Positions 51,212 to 59,890 of a stretch of DNA of 64,000 bases are shown piece by piece (the first letter of the stretch is position 1; each line of letters opens with the position of its first letter). The notes under the pieces are model-generated. The model saw nothing but the letters and a program-made list of their open reading frames with translations, was not told the origin of the DNA and did no database searches. This DNA comes from Pseudonocardia sp. MH-G8 (GTDB taxonomy: Bacteria > Actinomycetota > Actinomycetes > Mycobacteriales > Pseudonocardiaceae). The DNA is taken from contig NZ_NKYF01000007.1 of NCBI RefSeq assembly GCF_002262885.1, positions 248,001 to 312,000 on the forward strand, written 5' to 3'. The position numbers were made by a program, and so were the translations under genes.

Positions 51212-52081
51212 TCACTCGTTCGGGCTGGGGAACAGGCCGTAGCGGTCCCACAGTGCCTGGATGTCGTCGCTGGCCCGGGACGCGCGATCAGGATCGATCG
51301 CCACCACGGCGGCGACCACCGCCTGGACGACCGTGGTCGCCGCGACCACCGAGGGGAACATGCTCGCGCCTTCGCTGGGCACGTGCACCAGCTCCGTGGC
51401 CCATCGGGAGAAGGGCTCGCCCGCCCGGTCGCTGACCAGGACGACGGGCACCCGCCGTTCGTGGGCGAGGCGCAGGGCGTCGAGGATCTCGCGGGGTGAG
51501 CGCCACAGGTGCAACGCCACCAGGCAGTCGCCCTCGCCCAGCAGCGAGACCGCGTTGAGCAGGCCGGTGCCGCCGCCCTGGTGCAGGCGCACGTCGTGGC
51601 CGATCGTCTGTGCGAGGTGGGCGAGCTGCAGGCCAGGGGCGGCGAAGCTGCCGGAACCGAGCACCAGGGTCACCCGCGCGTCGACGATCAGGTGAGCCAC
51701 CCGCTGGATCTGCTCCTCGTCGAGCACGGCGGAGAGATCCTGCAGGTTGCTCAGCTCCCGGCGCAGCGTCGCCCGGGCCGGCCCGTCCTCGGTGGCGTCG
51801 TGCTCGGTGAGTACCTGTGACGCGGAGAGGCCGGACAGGTAGCGGGAGCGGATCTCGGCCCGCAACGCGGGCCAGCCGGAGAAGCCGAGCAGCTGCGCGG
51901 CGCGTACGACCGTCGCGACGTTGACCTCGGCCAACCGGGCCGCGGCCGACGTGCTCGCGTAGGACATCTGCCGGGGGTGCGCGGCCAGCGCCTGCAGCAC
52001 CTTCGCCGCTCCGCTGCCCGGCGAGTGCCCGGCCAGACGCCGGTCGACCCAGGCGGGGACCCTTGCGCCGTCGTCGCTCAC
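51212..52081 (-). CDS. RpiR-family regulator (HTH plus SIS sugar-isomerase domain)
   Basis: A 289-residue protein. The N-terminal RpiR helix-turn-helix (about residues 30-75) includes MSYASTSAAARLAEVNVATV and VRAAQLLGFSGWPAL. The SIS domain begins at RVTLVLGSGSFAAPGLQLAH and runs to the C-terminus. The GTG at 52081 is the start; CATACT lies 6 bases upstream on its strand, fitting a leaderless promoter. SIS domains sense phosphosugars or amino sugars, although some RpiR proteins near amidohydrolases sense other ligands. It leads the symporter-HAD operon and is divergent from the amidohydrolase pair. Confidence 0.9.
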   Translation of the reverse strand: MSDDGARVPAWVDRRLAGHSPGSGAAKVLQALAAHPRQMSYASTSAAARLAEVNVATVVRAAQLLGFSGWPALRAEIRSRYLSGLSASQVLTEHDATEDGPARATLRRELSNLQDLSAVLDEEQIQRVAHLIVDARVTLVLGSGSFAAPGLQLAHLAQTIGHDVRLHQGGGTGLLNAVSLLGEGDCLVALHLWRSPREILDALRLAHERRVPVVLVSDRAGEPFSRWATELVHVPSEGASMFPSVVAATTVVQAVVAAVVAIDPDRASRASDDIQALWDRYGLFPSPNE

Positions 52082-52092
52082 GGGGTGAGTAT

Positions 52093-52106
52093 GCAACGAA
52101 TGTTGC
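52093..52106. promoter_or_regulatory. Perfect 14-bp palindrome in the RpiR / amidohydrolase divergent promoter
   Basis: GCAACGAATGTTGC has perfect 5-bp arms (GCAAC/GTTGC) around GAAT. It lies 12 bp upstream of the RpiR start and 44 bp upstream of the amidohydrolase. It matches the GCAA-N6-TTGC box at 51189. A candidate RpiR operator for both directions. Confidence 0.6.
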
Positions 52107-52149
52107 TGGCATCTCGCACGTTGCCGGCGCAGCACACGAAGGGACGGCG

Positions 52150-53385
52150 ATGACCGACAGCTCCTCGAGAACACTGGTCCTGCGCGGCGGGAGCGTGGTC
52201 GACGTGGAGGCGGGCGTCGCGCGGCGCGGCGACGTCCTGGTCGTGGACGGGCGCATCGAGCGGGTGGCCGAGGAGGTTCCGGTCCCGGACGGCGCGCGAG
52301 AGATCGACGCGAGCGGGCGGTACGTGGTGCCGGGCCTCATCGACTCCCACGTCCACGTCACCGCCGGCAGCGCCGATCTCGGTGCGATGGCCGAGGACTC
52401 GCCCTACTACGTGGCGGCGCGGACGAGCGCGATCCTGCGCGGCATGCTGCGGCGCGGGTTCACCACGGTGCGCGACTGCGGCGGCGCGGACTTCGGGCTG
52501 GCTGCGGCGGTCGAGGACGGCCTGTGGGAGGGGCCGCGGGTCTTCTTCGGCGGCAAGGCGCTCTCGCCGACCGGCGGGCACGCGGACCTGCGCGGACCGG
52601 GCCGCACCGTCCTGGACGACCACACGTGCTGCCCGAGCATCGGGCACGTCTGCGACGGGGTCGACTCCGTGCGCCGGGCGGCCCGCAACCAGCTGCGGAC
52701 CGGCGCGCACCACGTCAAGCTCATGCTCTCCGGCGGGGTCGCCTCGCCGACCGACCGCATCGACTCCCTGCAGTTCTCCGCCGACGAGGTGGCGGCCGTG
52801 GTCGAGGAGGCGACGAACGCCGGGCGCTACGCCACCGGGCACGCGTACACGGCGGCGGCGGTCAACCGCGGCCTGCAGCTCGGGGTGCGGTGCATCGAGC
52901 ACGGCAACCTGATCGACGACTCGAGCGTGGCGCTGTTCGTCGAGAAGGACGCCTTCCTGGTGCCGACGCTGGTCACCTACGAGTTCCTCCGCAGCGAGGG
53001 CGCGGCGGCCGGGCTGCCGAAGGCGAGCCAGGACAAGGTCGGGATCGTGCTCGACGCCGGGCTCGAGGCGCTCGAGCGCGCTTGGAAGGGTGGGGTGAAG
53101 ATCGCGTTCGGCACCGACCTGCTGGGGTCGATGCACCGCCACCAGAGCGAGGAGTTCCGGATCCGGGCGCAGGTCCAGCCGCCGGCCGAGATCCTGCGGT
53201 CCGCCACGCTCGTGGGCGCGGAGCTGCTCGGCCGTTCCGGGGAGCTCGGGACGGTCACCGAAGGTGCCGTGGCCGACCTCCTCGTCGTCGACGGTGATCC
53301 GCTCACCGATGCGGGCGTCCTCGCCCGGCCCGACCGGAACCTGCGCACCGTGATCACGGCCGGGCGCGTGGCGGTCGGGGGCTGA
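52150..53385 (+). CDS. Metal-dependent amidohydrolase (imidazolonepropionase/prolidase-like)
   Basis: A 411-residue amidohydrolase-superfamily enzyme. GLIDSHVHVTAG is the first metal pair, HHVKLMLSGGVAS carries the conserved Lys, GHAYTAAAVNRG the third ligand, CIEHGNLID the fourth, and IAFGTDLLGS the catalytic Asp. The N- and C-terminal beta-sandwich strands are present. Relatives cleave Xaa-Pro and Xaa-Arg/Lys dipeptides, molinate or ochratoxin. It is divergent from RpiR and 2 bp before a second amidohydrolase. The pair may act on successive amide bonds or have different peptide specificities. Confidence 0.9.
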   Translation: MTDSSSRTLVLRGGSVVDVEAGVARRGDVLVVDGRIERVAEEVPVPDGAREIDASGRYVVPGLIDSHVHVTAGSADLGAMAEDSPYYVAARTSAILRGMLRRGFTTVRDCGGADFGLAAAVEDGLWEGPRVFFGGKALSPTGGHADLRGPGRTVLDDHTCCPSIGHVCDGVDSVRRAARNQLRTGAHHVKLMLSGGVASPTDRIDSLQFSADEVAAVVEEATNAGRYATGHAYTAAAVNRGLQLGVRCIEHGNLIDDSSVALFVEKDAFLVPTLVTYEFLRSEGAAAGLPKASQDKVGIVLDAGLEALERAWKGGVKIAFGTDLLGSMHRHQSEEFRIRAQVQPPAEILRSATLVGAELLGRSGELGTVTEGAVADLLVVDGDPLTDAGVLARPDRNLRTVITAGRVAVGG

Positions 53386-53387
53386 GC

Positions 53388-54557
53388 GTGGCACTCGTAC
53401 TGCGCGGCGGCCTGGTCTGGGACGGCGATTCCGAGCAGCGGCGTCGCGCCGATGTGGTGTGCGACGGGGCGCGGATCACCTCCGTCACCGCCGCCGGGTC
53501 GGTGCGCCCGGGCGAGGGCGACGACGTACTCGACCTCGACGGTGCGACGGTGCTGCCCGGCCTGCTCGACGGGCACGTGCACCTGGTCTGGGACGGCAGC
53601 CGGGATCCGGCGGACGTGGTCGAGCGCGACGGTGAACAGCTCACGGTGCTGCGCGCCGTCGAACACGCGCGCGCCCACCTTCGCCAGGGCGTGACCACGG
53701 TCGTCGACCTCGGTAGCAACTGGGACGTGGCGATCACGGTGGCGCGCGGGATCGACGCCGGGTACGTGGCCGGGCCCCGGGTGCTGGCGGCCGGCCGCAC
53801 CGTGGTCATGACCGGCGGGCACGACCCGTTCTGGGGGAACATGTGCGACGGCGCGGACGCCGTCGTGCGGGGCGTGCGCGAGCAGGTGTACGCCGGGGCG
53901 GGCCTGATCAAGACCGCGGCGACCGGCGGCGTGTACGGCCGCGCGGTCGGTGAGGAGGTCGGGGCGAGCGAGCTCTCCCGCGACGAGCTCACCGCTCTGG
54001 CCACCGAGGCGCACCGGCGTGGGGTGAAGGTGGCGGCCCACGCGCTGGGCGAGGAGGGCATCCGCAACGCGGTGCTGGCCGGGGTCGATGTGATCGAGCA
54101 CGGCGTCTTCCTCACCGAGGACATCGTGGCCGCGATGCGGGAACGCGGCACGGTGCTCTGCCCGACCCTCGCGGTCTACCGCAGCATCGCCGGCGGGGCC
54201 GCTCCGGGGTATGCAGTGGAGAAGGCCGCCGAGGTGGTCCGGGCCCACCAGCGGGGTCTGCGGATGGCGCTGGACGCAGGTGTGCCGGTGGTCGCCGGCA
54301 CCGACGCCGGATCGCCGGGCATGCCCCACCCGAGCCTGCGCCGCGAGCTGGCCTGCCTGCGCGAGGCCGGCCTGGCACCCGTCGACGTGCTGCGTGCGGC
54401 GACCTCGCGGGCCGCCGACGCCTTCGGGATCGACGCGGGCAGGGTGCGCGTCGGGGCGCCCGCCGACCTGCTGGTGGTGGACGGCGACCCGCTGGCCGAT
54501 CCGCTGCTCGCCACCACGCCGCGCTGCGTGGTCCGCGGCGGTGCGATCGTGGACTGA
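53388..54557 (+). CDS. Metal-dependent amidohydrolase, second copy
   Basis: A 389-residue amidohydrolase starting at GTG 53388. LLDGHVHLVWDG is the first metal pair, LIKTAATGGVYG has the Lys, VAAHALGEEGI the third ligand, VIEHGVFLT the fourth, and VVAGTDAGSPG the Asp. It has the same fold as its neighbour, but the blocks differ enough to make them old paralogues. It is transcribed with the first amidohydrolase. The 117 bp that follow (54558-54674) hold no gene-like frame. Confidence 0.9.
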   Translation: MALVLRGGLVWDGDSEQRRRADVVCDGARITSVTAAGSVRPGEGDDVLDLDGATVLPGLLDGHVHLVWDGSRDPADVVERDGEQLTVLRAVEHARAHLRQGVTTVVDLGSNWDVAITVARGIDAGYVAGPRVLAAGRTVVMTGGHDPFWGNMCDGADAVVRGVREQVYAGAGLIKTAATGGVYGRAVGEEVGASELSRDELTALATEAHRRGVKVAAHALGEEGIRNAVLAGVDVIEHGVFLTEDIVAAMRERGTVLCPTLAVYRSIAGGAAPGYAVEKAAEVVRAHQRGLRMALDAGVPVVAGTDAGSPGMPHPSLRRELACLREAGLAPVDVLRAATSRAADAFGIDAGRVRVGAPADLLVVDGDPLADPLLATTPRCVVRGGAIVD

Positions 54558-54674
54558 TGACGGTGGACCCGGCTCACGGGTGCTCGATCGCATCCTCGCC
54601 GCCGGCCTCCGCCCGCACCGGCCGAAGGCAACGCCGCACGCGGCCGACGTTCGCGCGAGCAGCGGCTGACCGGA

Positions 54675-55640
54675 TCATGCACGGACGGCGGGGTCGACCG
54701 GGCGGGTCAGCACCACCGAGGGGCGGTTGTCAGCATCCCAGTCCAGCCCGGCCACGAACATCCCCCGCTCGGTCCGGCTGATGGAGGCGTGGAACACGAG
54801 GCAGTCCCCGTCCGCGGTGGCGACCACGTCCTGGTGGCCGGGGTTGAGGTAGGCCCCGTCGATCGTGTCGGTGGTCAGCAATGCCCCGTCGGCCTTGGTG
54901 TAGGGCCCGGTGAGCGACGACGCGACCGCGTAGTTCACGTGGTACTGCCCGCTGTCGAAGGTGTTCGCCGAGTAGAACAGGATGTACGAATCGCCTCGTT
55001 GGACCAGCGTGGGCGCCTCCACGATGCCGGCCTCCTCGGGGCGGTCGGAGCGCAGCAGCTCGACCCGCTCGCCCTCGGGCGCCGTCCCGTCCGAGGTCAT
55101 CGGCTGCAACCACATCGAGGAGTACTGACGCCCGCTCTTGTAGAGCAGGTAGCGCCCGCCGTCGGCAGCCACGAACGACTCCGCGTCGATGGTGTCGCCC
55201 TCCTCGGGACGGCAGAGCAGCGCGTCCGGCGCGGCGCTGTGGAACGGTCCGACGGGTGACTCGCTCGAGGCCACTCCGATGCACTGCACCTGGTGTCGCG
55301 CGTGGCGGGCGGTGAAGTAGAGCAGGTAGCCGCCGCCGGATCCGCGCGCGAGCTCGGGTGCCCACACGTGCGGCGGGTCCTCGGCCACCCATCCGGGCAA
55401 CTCGGGGAACCCGTCACCGACCTCGGTCCACGGTCCGGTCAGGGCGTCCGCCCGCTGTACCGGGAGGTGGGCCAGGTTCCCGGCGTAGCCGCTGTTGGTG
55501 GAGTAGGCGTAGTAGGCACCGTCGACCACCACCACGTCGGGATCGGGGAAGTCGCGCGCGATGACCGGCGAGACGGGTGCTCTCGACCGACCGTCCGATG
55601 GTGCGGTTCCGAGCAGGCGAGCCAACCACGGGAAGCGCAT
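54675..55640 (-). CDS. Glycoside hydrolase family 43-like beta-propeller protein
   Basis: A 321-residue protein. FPDPDVVVVDGAYYAYSTNS holds the GH43 general-base Asp, WAPELARGSGGGYLLYFTAR the blade 2 motif, AGIVEAPTLVQRGDSYILFY the general-acid Glu, and AYLNPGHQDVV the conserved His. GH43 enzymes cut arabinans and xylans. No signal peptide is seen, so it may act inside the cell. TACCAT ends 6 bases before the ATG at 55640 on this strand, a leaderless-type -10 box. It is divergent from the Ser-Asp repeat protein. Confidence 0.85.
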   Translation of the reverse strand: MRFPWLARLLGTAPSDGRSRAPVSPVIARDFPDPDVVVVDGAYYAYSTNSGYAGNLAHLPVQRADALTGPWTEVGDGFPELPGWVAEDPPHVWAPELARGSGGGYLLYFTARHARHQVQCIGVASSESPVGPFHSAAPDALLCRPEEGDTIDAESFVAADGGRYLLYKSGRQYSSMWLQPMTSDGTAPEGERVELLRSDRPEEAGIVEAPTLVQRGDSYILFYSANTFDSGQYHVNYAVASSLTGPYTKADGALLTTDTIDGAYLNPGHQDVVATADGDCLVFHASISRTERGMFVAGLDWDADNRPSVVLTRPVDPAVRA

Positions 55641-55789
55641 CGGCGGATGGTAGTGCCCATGGTGCGCCGCGACGAACTGCTCGACCGAGGGTCTCAGCGT
55701 CTGCACAGCGGATCTCAGTACGATCACAGCGGCACGTCGGCACGGTCGGCCGTGCGCAGTGCCGGCACGACGATCAGATCGGAGATCTC

Positions 55790-56266
55790 ATGGAGCGTGA
55801 CGAATACGGGAGAACTGAATCGCGGTTCCAGAAGCACCGGGAGACTTTGGTGGCGCTCGGTGTCGGAGCGGCCTGCGTGCTGCTCGCGGGCATCGTCGCC
55901 TTCGCGATGGCGATGACGGGCAACGGGCCCCCTGGCGATGCGCCTCCCGCCGACAGCGGGACCGAGAGCGGTTCCGAGAGCGGTTCCGACTCCGGGTCGG
56001 ATTCGGACTCAGGCTCCGATTCGGATTCAGATTCGGGTTCAGACTCGGATTCAGACTCGGACTCCGACTCGGACTCCGGGGGCGAGAACGAGAGCGAGGA
56101 GAGCAGCGGCGCTGCGCAGCAGCGGTACGTGAGCCCGGTGGCCGACGACGGTGACCTGGGGCGGGCCGGCCCAGGCGCCGGCACCGCGATCCGATGGTCG
56201 GTTGCGGCTGACGACGGGATCGGCTCCGACGATGCCATCCGGGCCGGTGTCCGAAGCTCGAGGTGA
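55790..56266 (+). CDS. Single-pass membrane protein with a Ser-Asp/Glu repeat
   Basis: A 158-residue protein of no family I recognise. A basic N-terminus (RFQKHRET) is followed by one hydrophobic helix (about residues 20-42, LVALGVGAACVLLAGIVAFA). About 43 residues of Ser-Asp/Ser-Glu/Ser-Gly repeat come next (55952-56080), then a short Gly/Ala-rich tail. The layout is a cytoplasmic stub, membrane anchor and acidic external stalk, like Ser-Asp linkers of surface proteins but without any binding domain or sorting signal. The reverse strand is also open but has no such architecture. Function unknown. Confidence 0.6.
   Translation: MERDEYGRTESRFQKHRETLVALGVGAACVLLAGIVAFAMAMTGNGPPGDAPPADSGTESGSESGSDSGSDSDSGSDSDSDSGSDSDSDSDSDSDSGGENESEESSGAAQQRYVSPVADDGDLGRAGPGAGTAIRWSVAADDGIGSDDAIRAGVRSSR
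55952..56080 (+). repeat. Hexanucleotide-type Ser-Asp coding repeat
   Basis: Imperfect TCNGAY units (for example GACTCGGATTCAGACTCG at 56043-56060) repeat through this stretch. Codon choice varies between copies, which suggests selection for the protein rather than a fresh slippage array. A short related tract lies at about 48830-48862. Confidence 0.7.
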
Positions 56267-56286
56267 TCTGCCCGGTCGTGGCGCCT

Positions 56287-57975
56287 TCAGATGGTGGGCG
56301 CCGCCTCGGGCGCTCCGCTCGGGATCGCCGCGAGGAGTTCCCTCGTGTACTCGTGCTGCGGATCCTGGAAGAGCGTGGCCGGCGAACCGCTCTCCACGAT
56401 CCTGCCACCTCTCATGACGTGGACGTGGTGGCACAGGATGCGCACGACGGCGAGGTCGTGGCTGATGAACACGTAGCTGAGCCCGAGCCGGCGCTGCAGT
56501 TCGACCAGCAGATCGAGGATCTGCGCCTGGACGAGGACGTCGAGCGCCGACACGGGCTCGTCGAGGATCACCACCTCGGGATCGAGGGCGAGTGCCCGCG
56601 CGATCGCCACCCGCTGGCGCTGCCCGCCGGAGAGCTCGTGCGGGTACCGGTCGGCGAGTGCCGGATCGAGGGCGACCTGCGTCAGCAGTTCCGCGACGCG
56701 GGCGTCCTGCTCCTCGCGGGTGCCGATCCGGTGCACCTCCAGCGGCTCCCGGACGGTGTCGCCGACCGGGTAGCGGGGGTCGAGGGCCGCGTAGGGGTTC
56801 TGGAAGACCGGTTGCACCCGGCGGCGGAACGCGATCAGATCGCGCCCGGTCGTGGCGGTGACGGTGCGGTCGTCGAAGACGATGTCGCCGGACGTGCTCG
56901 GCTCGAGCATCAGCAGCATCTTCGCGGTTGTCGACTTGCCGGAGCCGCTCTCGCCGACGATGCCGACGGTCCGGCCGCGCGGCACCGAGAACGAGACGTC
57001 GTCGACCGCGACGAACCGGCTGCGCCTGCCGAACGCGCCCCTGCGGACGGGGTACTCCTTGCGCAGCCCCACCGCTTCGATGGCGGGCCGGGCGTCGTGC
57101 TCGTCGCTCGGTGGCTGCTCGCCGACGAGGGAGCCGGTGGCCAGGCTCGGGGCCGCCGCGAGCAGCCGGCGCGTGTACTCGTTGCGGGGGTTGGTCAGCA
57201 CCGTCGACGCCGGACCGCTCTCGACGACCGCGCCCCGCTGCATCACCACGACGCGGTCGGCGCGTTCGGCGGCGAGCGCGAGATCGTGGGTGACCAGCAG
57301 GACGGCCGTTCCCATCGAGGTGGTGAGCTCGTCGAGCAGGTCGAGGACGACCTTCTGCACGGTCACGTCGAGCGCCGACGTGGGCTCGTCGGCGATGAGC
57401 AGCCGGGGCCGGCAGGCCAGCCCCATCGCGATGAGCACCCGCTGCCGCATCCCGCCGGAGAACTCGTGCGGGTACTGGCGGTAGCGGTGGTGGGGATCGG
57501 GGATGCCGACCGAGTCGAGCAGTTGGATCGCGCGGTCGCGGGCCGCGCGACCGGTGGCCACACCGTGGATCCGGAAGATCTCCGAGATCTGCCTGCCGAC
57601 GGGCACGAGCGGGTTGAGGTTCGACATCGGGTCCTGGGGGACCAGACCGATCCGGCGACCGCGCACGGCGTTCATCCGCCGCTCCGGGAGGGTGAGCAGG
57701 TCCGTGCCGTCGAAGGTGATCGTCCCGGCCGTCACCCTGCCGTTCGCGGCCAGCAGCCCGTTGATGGCGGAGGCGAGCGTGGACTTGCCGGACCCGCTCT
57801 CGCCGACGACGGCGACGGTCTCGCCGGAGCGGACCGTCAGGGCCGCACCGCGCACCGCCTCGACCGGGCCGCGGTCGGTGGAGAACGTGACGGTCAGGTC
57901 ACTGATCTCCAACAGTGCCCGCTCGTCGTCGGTGGCGGTCATCGTGTCTGCTTTCGGGTCAGGGGCGCCGCTCAT
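56287..57975 (-). CDS. Oligopeptide ABC transporter ATPase, fused double-domain (DppD-DppF type)
   Basis: A 562-residue protein holding two complete ATPases. The first (about residues 17-265) has GESGSGKST, VPQDPMSNLNPLV, FSGGMRQRVLIAMGLA and [12 protein letters not shown]. The second (about 300-555) has [39 protein letters not shown] and VVILDEPVSALD. Both carry C-terminal oligopeptide-type extensions ending the domain (NPRNEYTRRLLAAAP, DPQHEYTRELLAAIP). In most operons these are two genes. The ATG at 57975 overlaps the permease stop; MTATDD at 57942 is an alternative start. Confidence 0.92.
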   Translation of the reverse strand: MSGAPDPKADTMTATDDERALLEISDLTVTFSTDRGPVEAVRGAALTVRSGETVAVVGESGSGKSTLASAINGLLAANGRVTAGTITFDGTDLLTLPERRMNAVRGRRIGLVPQDPMSNLNPLVPVGRQISEIFRIHGVATGRAARDRAIQLLDSVGIPDPHHRYRQYPHEFSGGMRQRVLIAMGLACRPRLLIADEPTSALDVTVQKVVLDLLDELTTSMGTAVLLVTHDLALAAERADRVVVMQRGAVVESGPASTVLTNPRNEYTRRLLAAAPSLATGSLVGEQPPSDEHDARPAIEAVGLRKEYPVRRGAFGRRSRFVAVDDVSFSVPRGRTVGIVGESGSGKSTTAKMLLMLEPSTSGDIVFDDRTVTATTGRDLIAFRRRVQPVFQNPYAALDPRYPVGDTVREPLEVHRIGTREEQDARVAELLTQVALDPALADRYPHELSGGQRQRVAIARALALDPEVVILDEPVSALDVLVQAQILDLLVELQRRLGLSYVFISHDLAVVRILCHHVHVMRGGRIVESGSPATLFQDPQHEYTRELLAAIPSGAPEAAPTI

Positions 57976-58871
57976 CGGGCCCGGGCCCGCACGTCGAGGA
58001 CGTCGCGCAGGCCGTCGCCGAGGAAGTTGATCGCGAGCACGATGGTGACCATCGCCAGGCCGGGGCCGGCGGCGATCCACCACTGGTAGAAGTTCGCCGA
58101 GCCCTCGGTGATCATGGCGCCCCACTCGGGGGAGGGCGGGAGTGCGCCGAGCCCGAGGAAGCTGAGCGATGCGACCAAGATGATGATCATGCCGAGGTCC
58201 ATGGTGGCGGAGACGAGCACCGGGGTGAGGGAGTGGGGGAGGACGTGCTTGCGCAGGGTCGTGAGCCGGCTCATCCCGATCGCCCGGGCGGAGGTGACGT
58301 ACTCGCGTTCCCTGATCGAGAGGATCTGGCCCCGGATCAGCCGTGCGTAGATGGGCCACCAGACCACGACGATCGCCACGAAGGAGTTGGTGAGGCCGGG
58401 GCCGAGCGCCGCGGCCACGGCCATCGCGAGCAGGATGCTCGGGAAGGCCATGGTGATGTCCGCGAGGCGCATGAGCACGGCGTCGACGATGCCGCCGTAG
58501 AAGCCGGCGACAGCTCCGACGACGCTCCCGACGAGCGCGGCGATGCTGATGGTGGCCAGGGCGATCGGCAGGGACAACCGCGCACCGTGCAGCACCCGGG
58601 ACAGGACGTCGCGGCCGAGGGCGTCCGTGCCGAGGAGGAACTCGCCCGTCGGCGGGCTCAGCCGGGGTCCGGCCACGGCGTAGGGGTCGTGCGGGGCGAG
58701 CACACCCGCGAGGGCGATCACGAGGATCCACGCCGCGACGACCGCGGCGCCGATCACGATCGGGGGCGTGCGGAACCGGCGGAGCCGTCGGCGGAGCGGG
58801 ACGTCCGTGCCCGGCGGGGATGCGCCCGCTCCGGCTGTCGGGCCCGTGTCGGGGGCGGCGGCGAGCGTCAT
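57972..58871 (-). CDS. Oligopeptide ABC transporter permease, DppC type
   Basis: A 299-residue permease with about six hydrophobic segments. HDPYAVAGPRLSPPTGEFLL followed by GTDALGRDVLSRVLHGAR is the DppC/OppC periplasmic signature, and EREYVTSARAIGMSRLTTLRK is the ATPase-coupling loop. Its ATG overlaps the DppB stop and its stop overlaps the ATPase start. It forms a heterodimeric channel with the DppB-type protein. Confidence 0.93.
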   Translation of the reverse strand: MTLAAAPDTGPTAGAGASPPGTDVPLRRRLRRFRTPPIVIGAAVVAAWILVIALAGVLAPHDPYAVAGPRLSPPTGEFLLGTDALGRDVLSRVLHGARLSLPIALATISIAALVGSVVGAVAGFYGGIVDAVLMRLADITMAFPSILLAMAVAAALGPGLTNSFVAIVVVWWPIYARLIRGQILSIREREYVTSARAIGMSRLTTLRKHVLPHSLTPVLVSATMDLGMIIILVASLSFLGLGALPPSPEWGAMITEGSANFYQWWIAAGPGLAMVTIVLAINFLGDGLRDVLDVRARAR

Positions 58872-59881
58872 GACAGCCTCACTCGGGGATCGACGACGGC
58901 GTAGGCGATGTCGGTGACCAGGTTGGCGAGCAGGAAGATGCAACCGCCCACCAGGCAGACCCCGGTGATCGCCGGGAAGTCCAGCGCGCGGGACGACTCG
59001 ACGGCGTACGTCCCGATGCCGTTCCAGGAGAAGATCGTCTCGATGAGGACGGCGCCCATGATGAGCAACCCGACGGACACGCCGACGATCGTGATCACGG
59101 GGGTGATCGCGTTGCGCAGGACGTGGTGGTGGAGCACCTGGCCGCGCGTCATCCCCTTGGCGCGGGCGGTGCGGGCGTAGTCGGACCCCTGCTCCTCCAG
59201 CATCTGGGACCGCACGATGCGGATCACGGTGCCGAGCAGCGCGAGGCTCATGATGAGCGCGGGCATGAGCAGGTGCTGGAAGGCGTCGACGAACAGCGGC
59301 CAGTCCCCGGCGAGGAGGGCGTCGACGGTGTAGAGGCCCGTGAGATCCGGGGGCGGGATGACGCGTGCCGACAGCCTGCCCGGGCCGGGGGCGACCCCGA
59401 GGGTGGCGTAGAAGAGGAAGAGGAAGATCAGCCCGACCCAGAAGACCGGGAGCGAGGAACCGAGCAGCGCGAGGACCCGCACCACGCCGTCGACGAGCTT
59501 GCCCTTCATCCGCGCGGCCAGCACGCCGAGCAGGGTTCCGAGCACGATCGCGAACAGCAGGGCCATGGCCGCGAGCTCGAGGGTGGCGGGAAGTCGCTCG
59601 GCGAGGTCCGCGCTCACCGGCGCCTTGGTGCGGAACGAGGTTCCCATGTCGCCCTGCAGGAGGTTCGCGATGTAGGCGACGTACTGCTCGGGCAGGCTCT
59701 TGTCGAGCCCCCACCGTTCGGTGGCCGCCTGCACGACGTCGGGGTTGCCGAGGTTGCGCTCGCCGACGATCGAGGCGAGCGGGCTGTCGACGACGGTGTG
59801 CGAGAGCAGGAACGCGATGGTCACGATCCCCCACAGCAGCAGGGGCATCAGGGCGAGGCGCTTGGCGACGAAACGGATCAT
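58868..59881 (-). CDS. Oligopeptide ABC transporter permease, DppB type
   Basis: A 337-residue permease with about six hydrophobic segments. RFVAKRLALMPLLLWGIVTI is the usual N-terminus, GDMGTSFRTKAPV the family motif, and GSDYARTARAKGMTRGQVLH the ATPase-coupling loop. It begins 10 bp after the binding-protein stop and overlaps DppC. Confidence 0.93.
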   Translation of the reverse strand: MIRFVAKRLALMPLLLWGIVTIAFLLSHTVVDSPLASIVGERNLGNPDVVQAATERWGLDKSLPEQYVAYIANLLQGDMGTSFRTKAPVSADLAERLPATLELAAMALLFAIVLGTLLGVLAARMKGKLVDGVVRVLALLGSSLPVFWVGLIFLFLFYATLGVAPGPGRLSARVIPPPDLTGLYTVDALLAGDWPLFVDAFQHLLMPALIMSLALLGTVIRIVRSQMLEEQGSDYARTARAKGMTRGQVLHHHVLRNAITPVITIVGVSVGLLIMGAVLIETIFSWNGIGTYAVESSRALDFPAITGVCLVGGCIFLLANLVTDIAYAVVDPRVRLS

Positions 59882-59890
59882 CAGCTCGGG

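Noticed and set aside
55774-56239. Minus-strand frame opposite the Ser-Asp repeat protein
   Set aside because: It reads Ser-Glu/Pro repeats but lacks the N-terminal helix-plus-stalk order; the plus-strand reading has basic N-terminus, membrane helix and stalk in sensible order.
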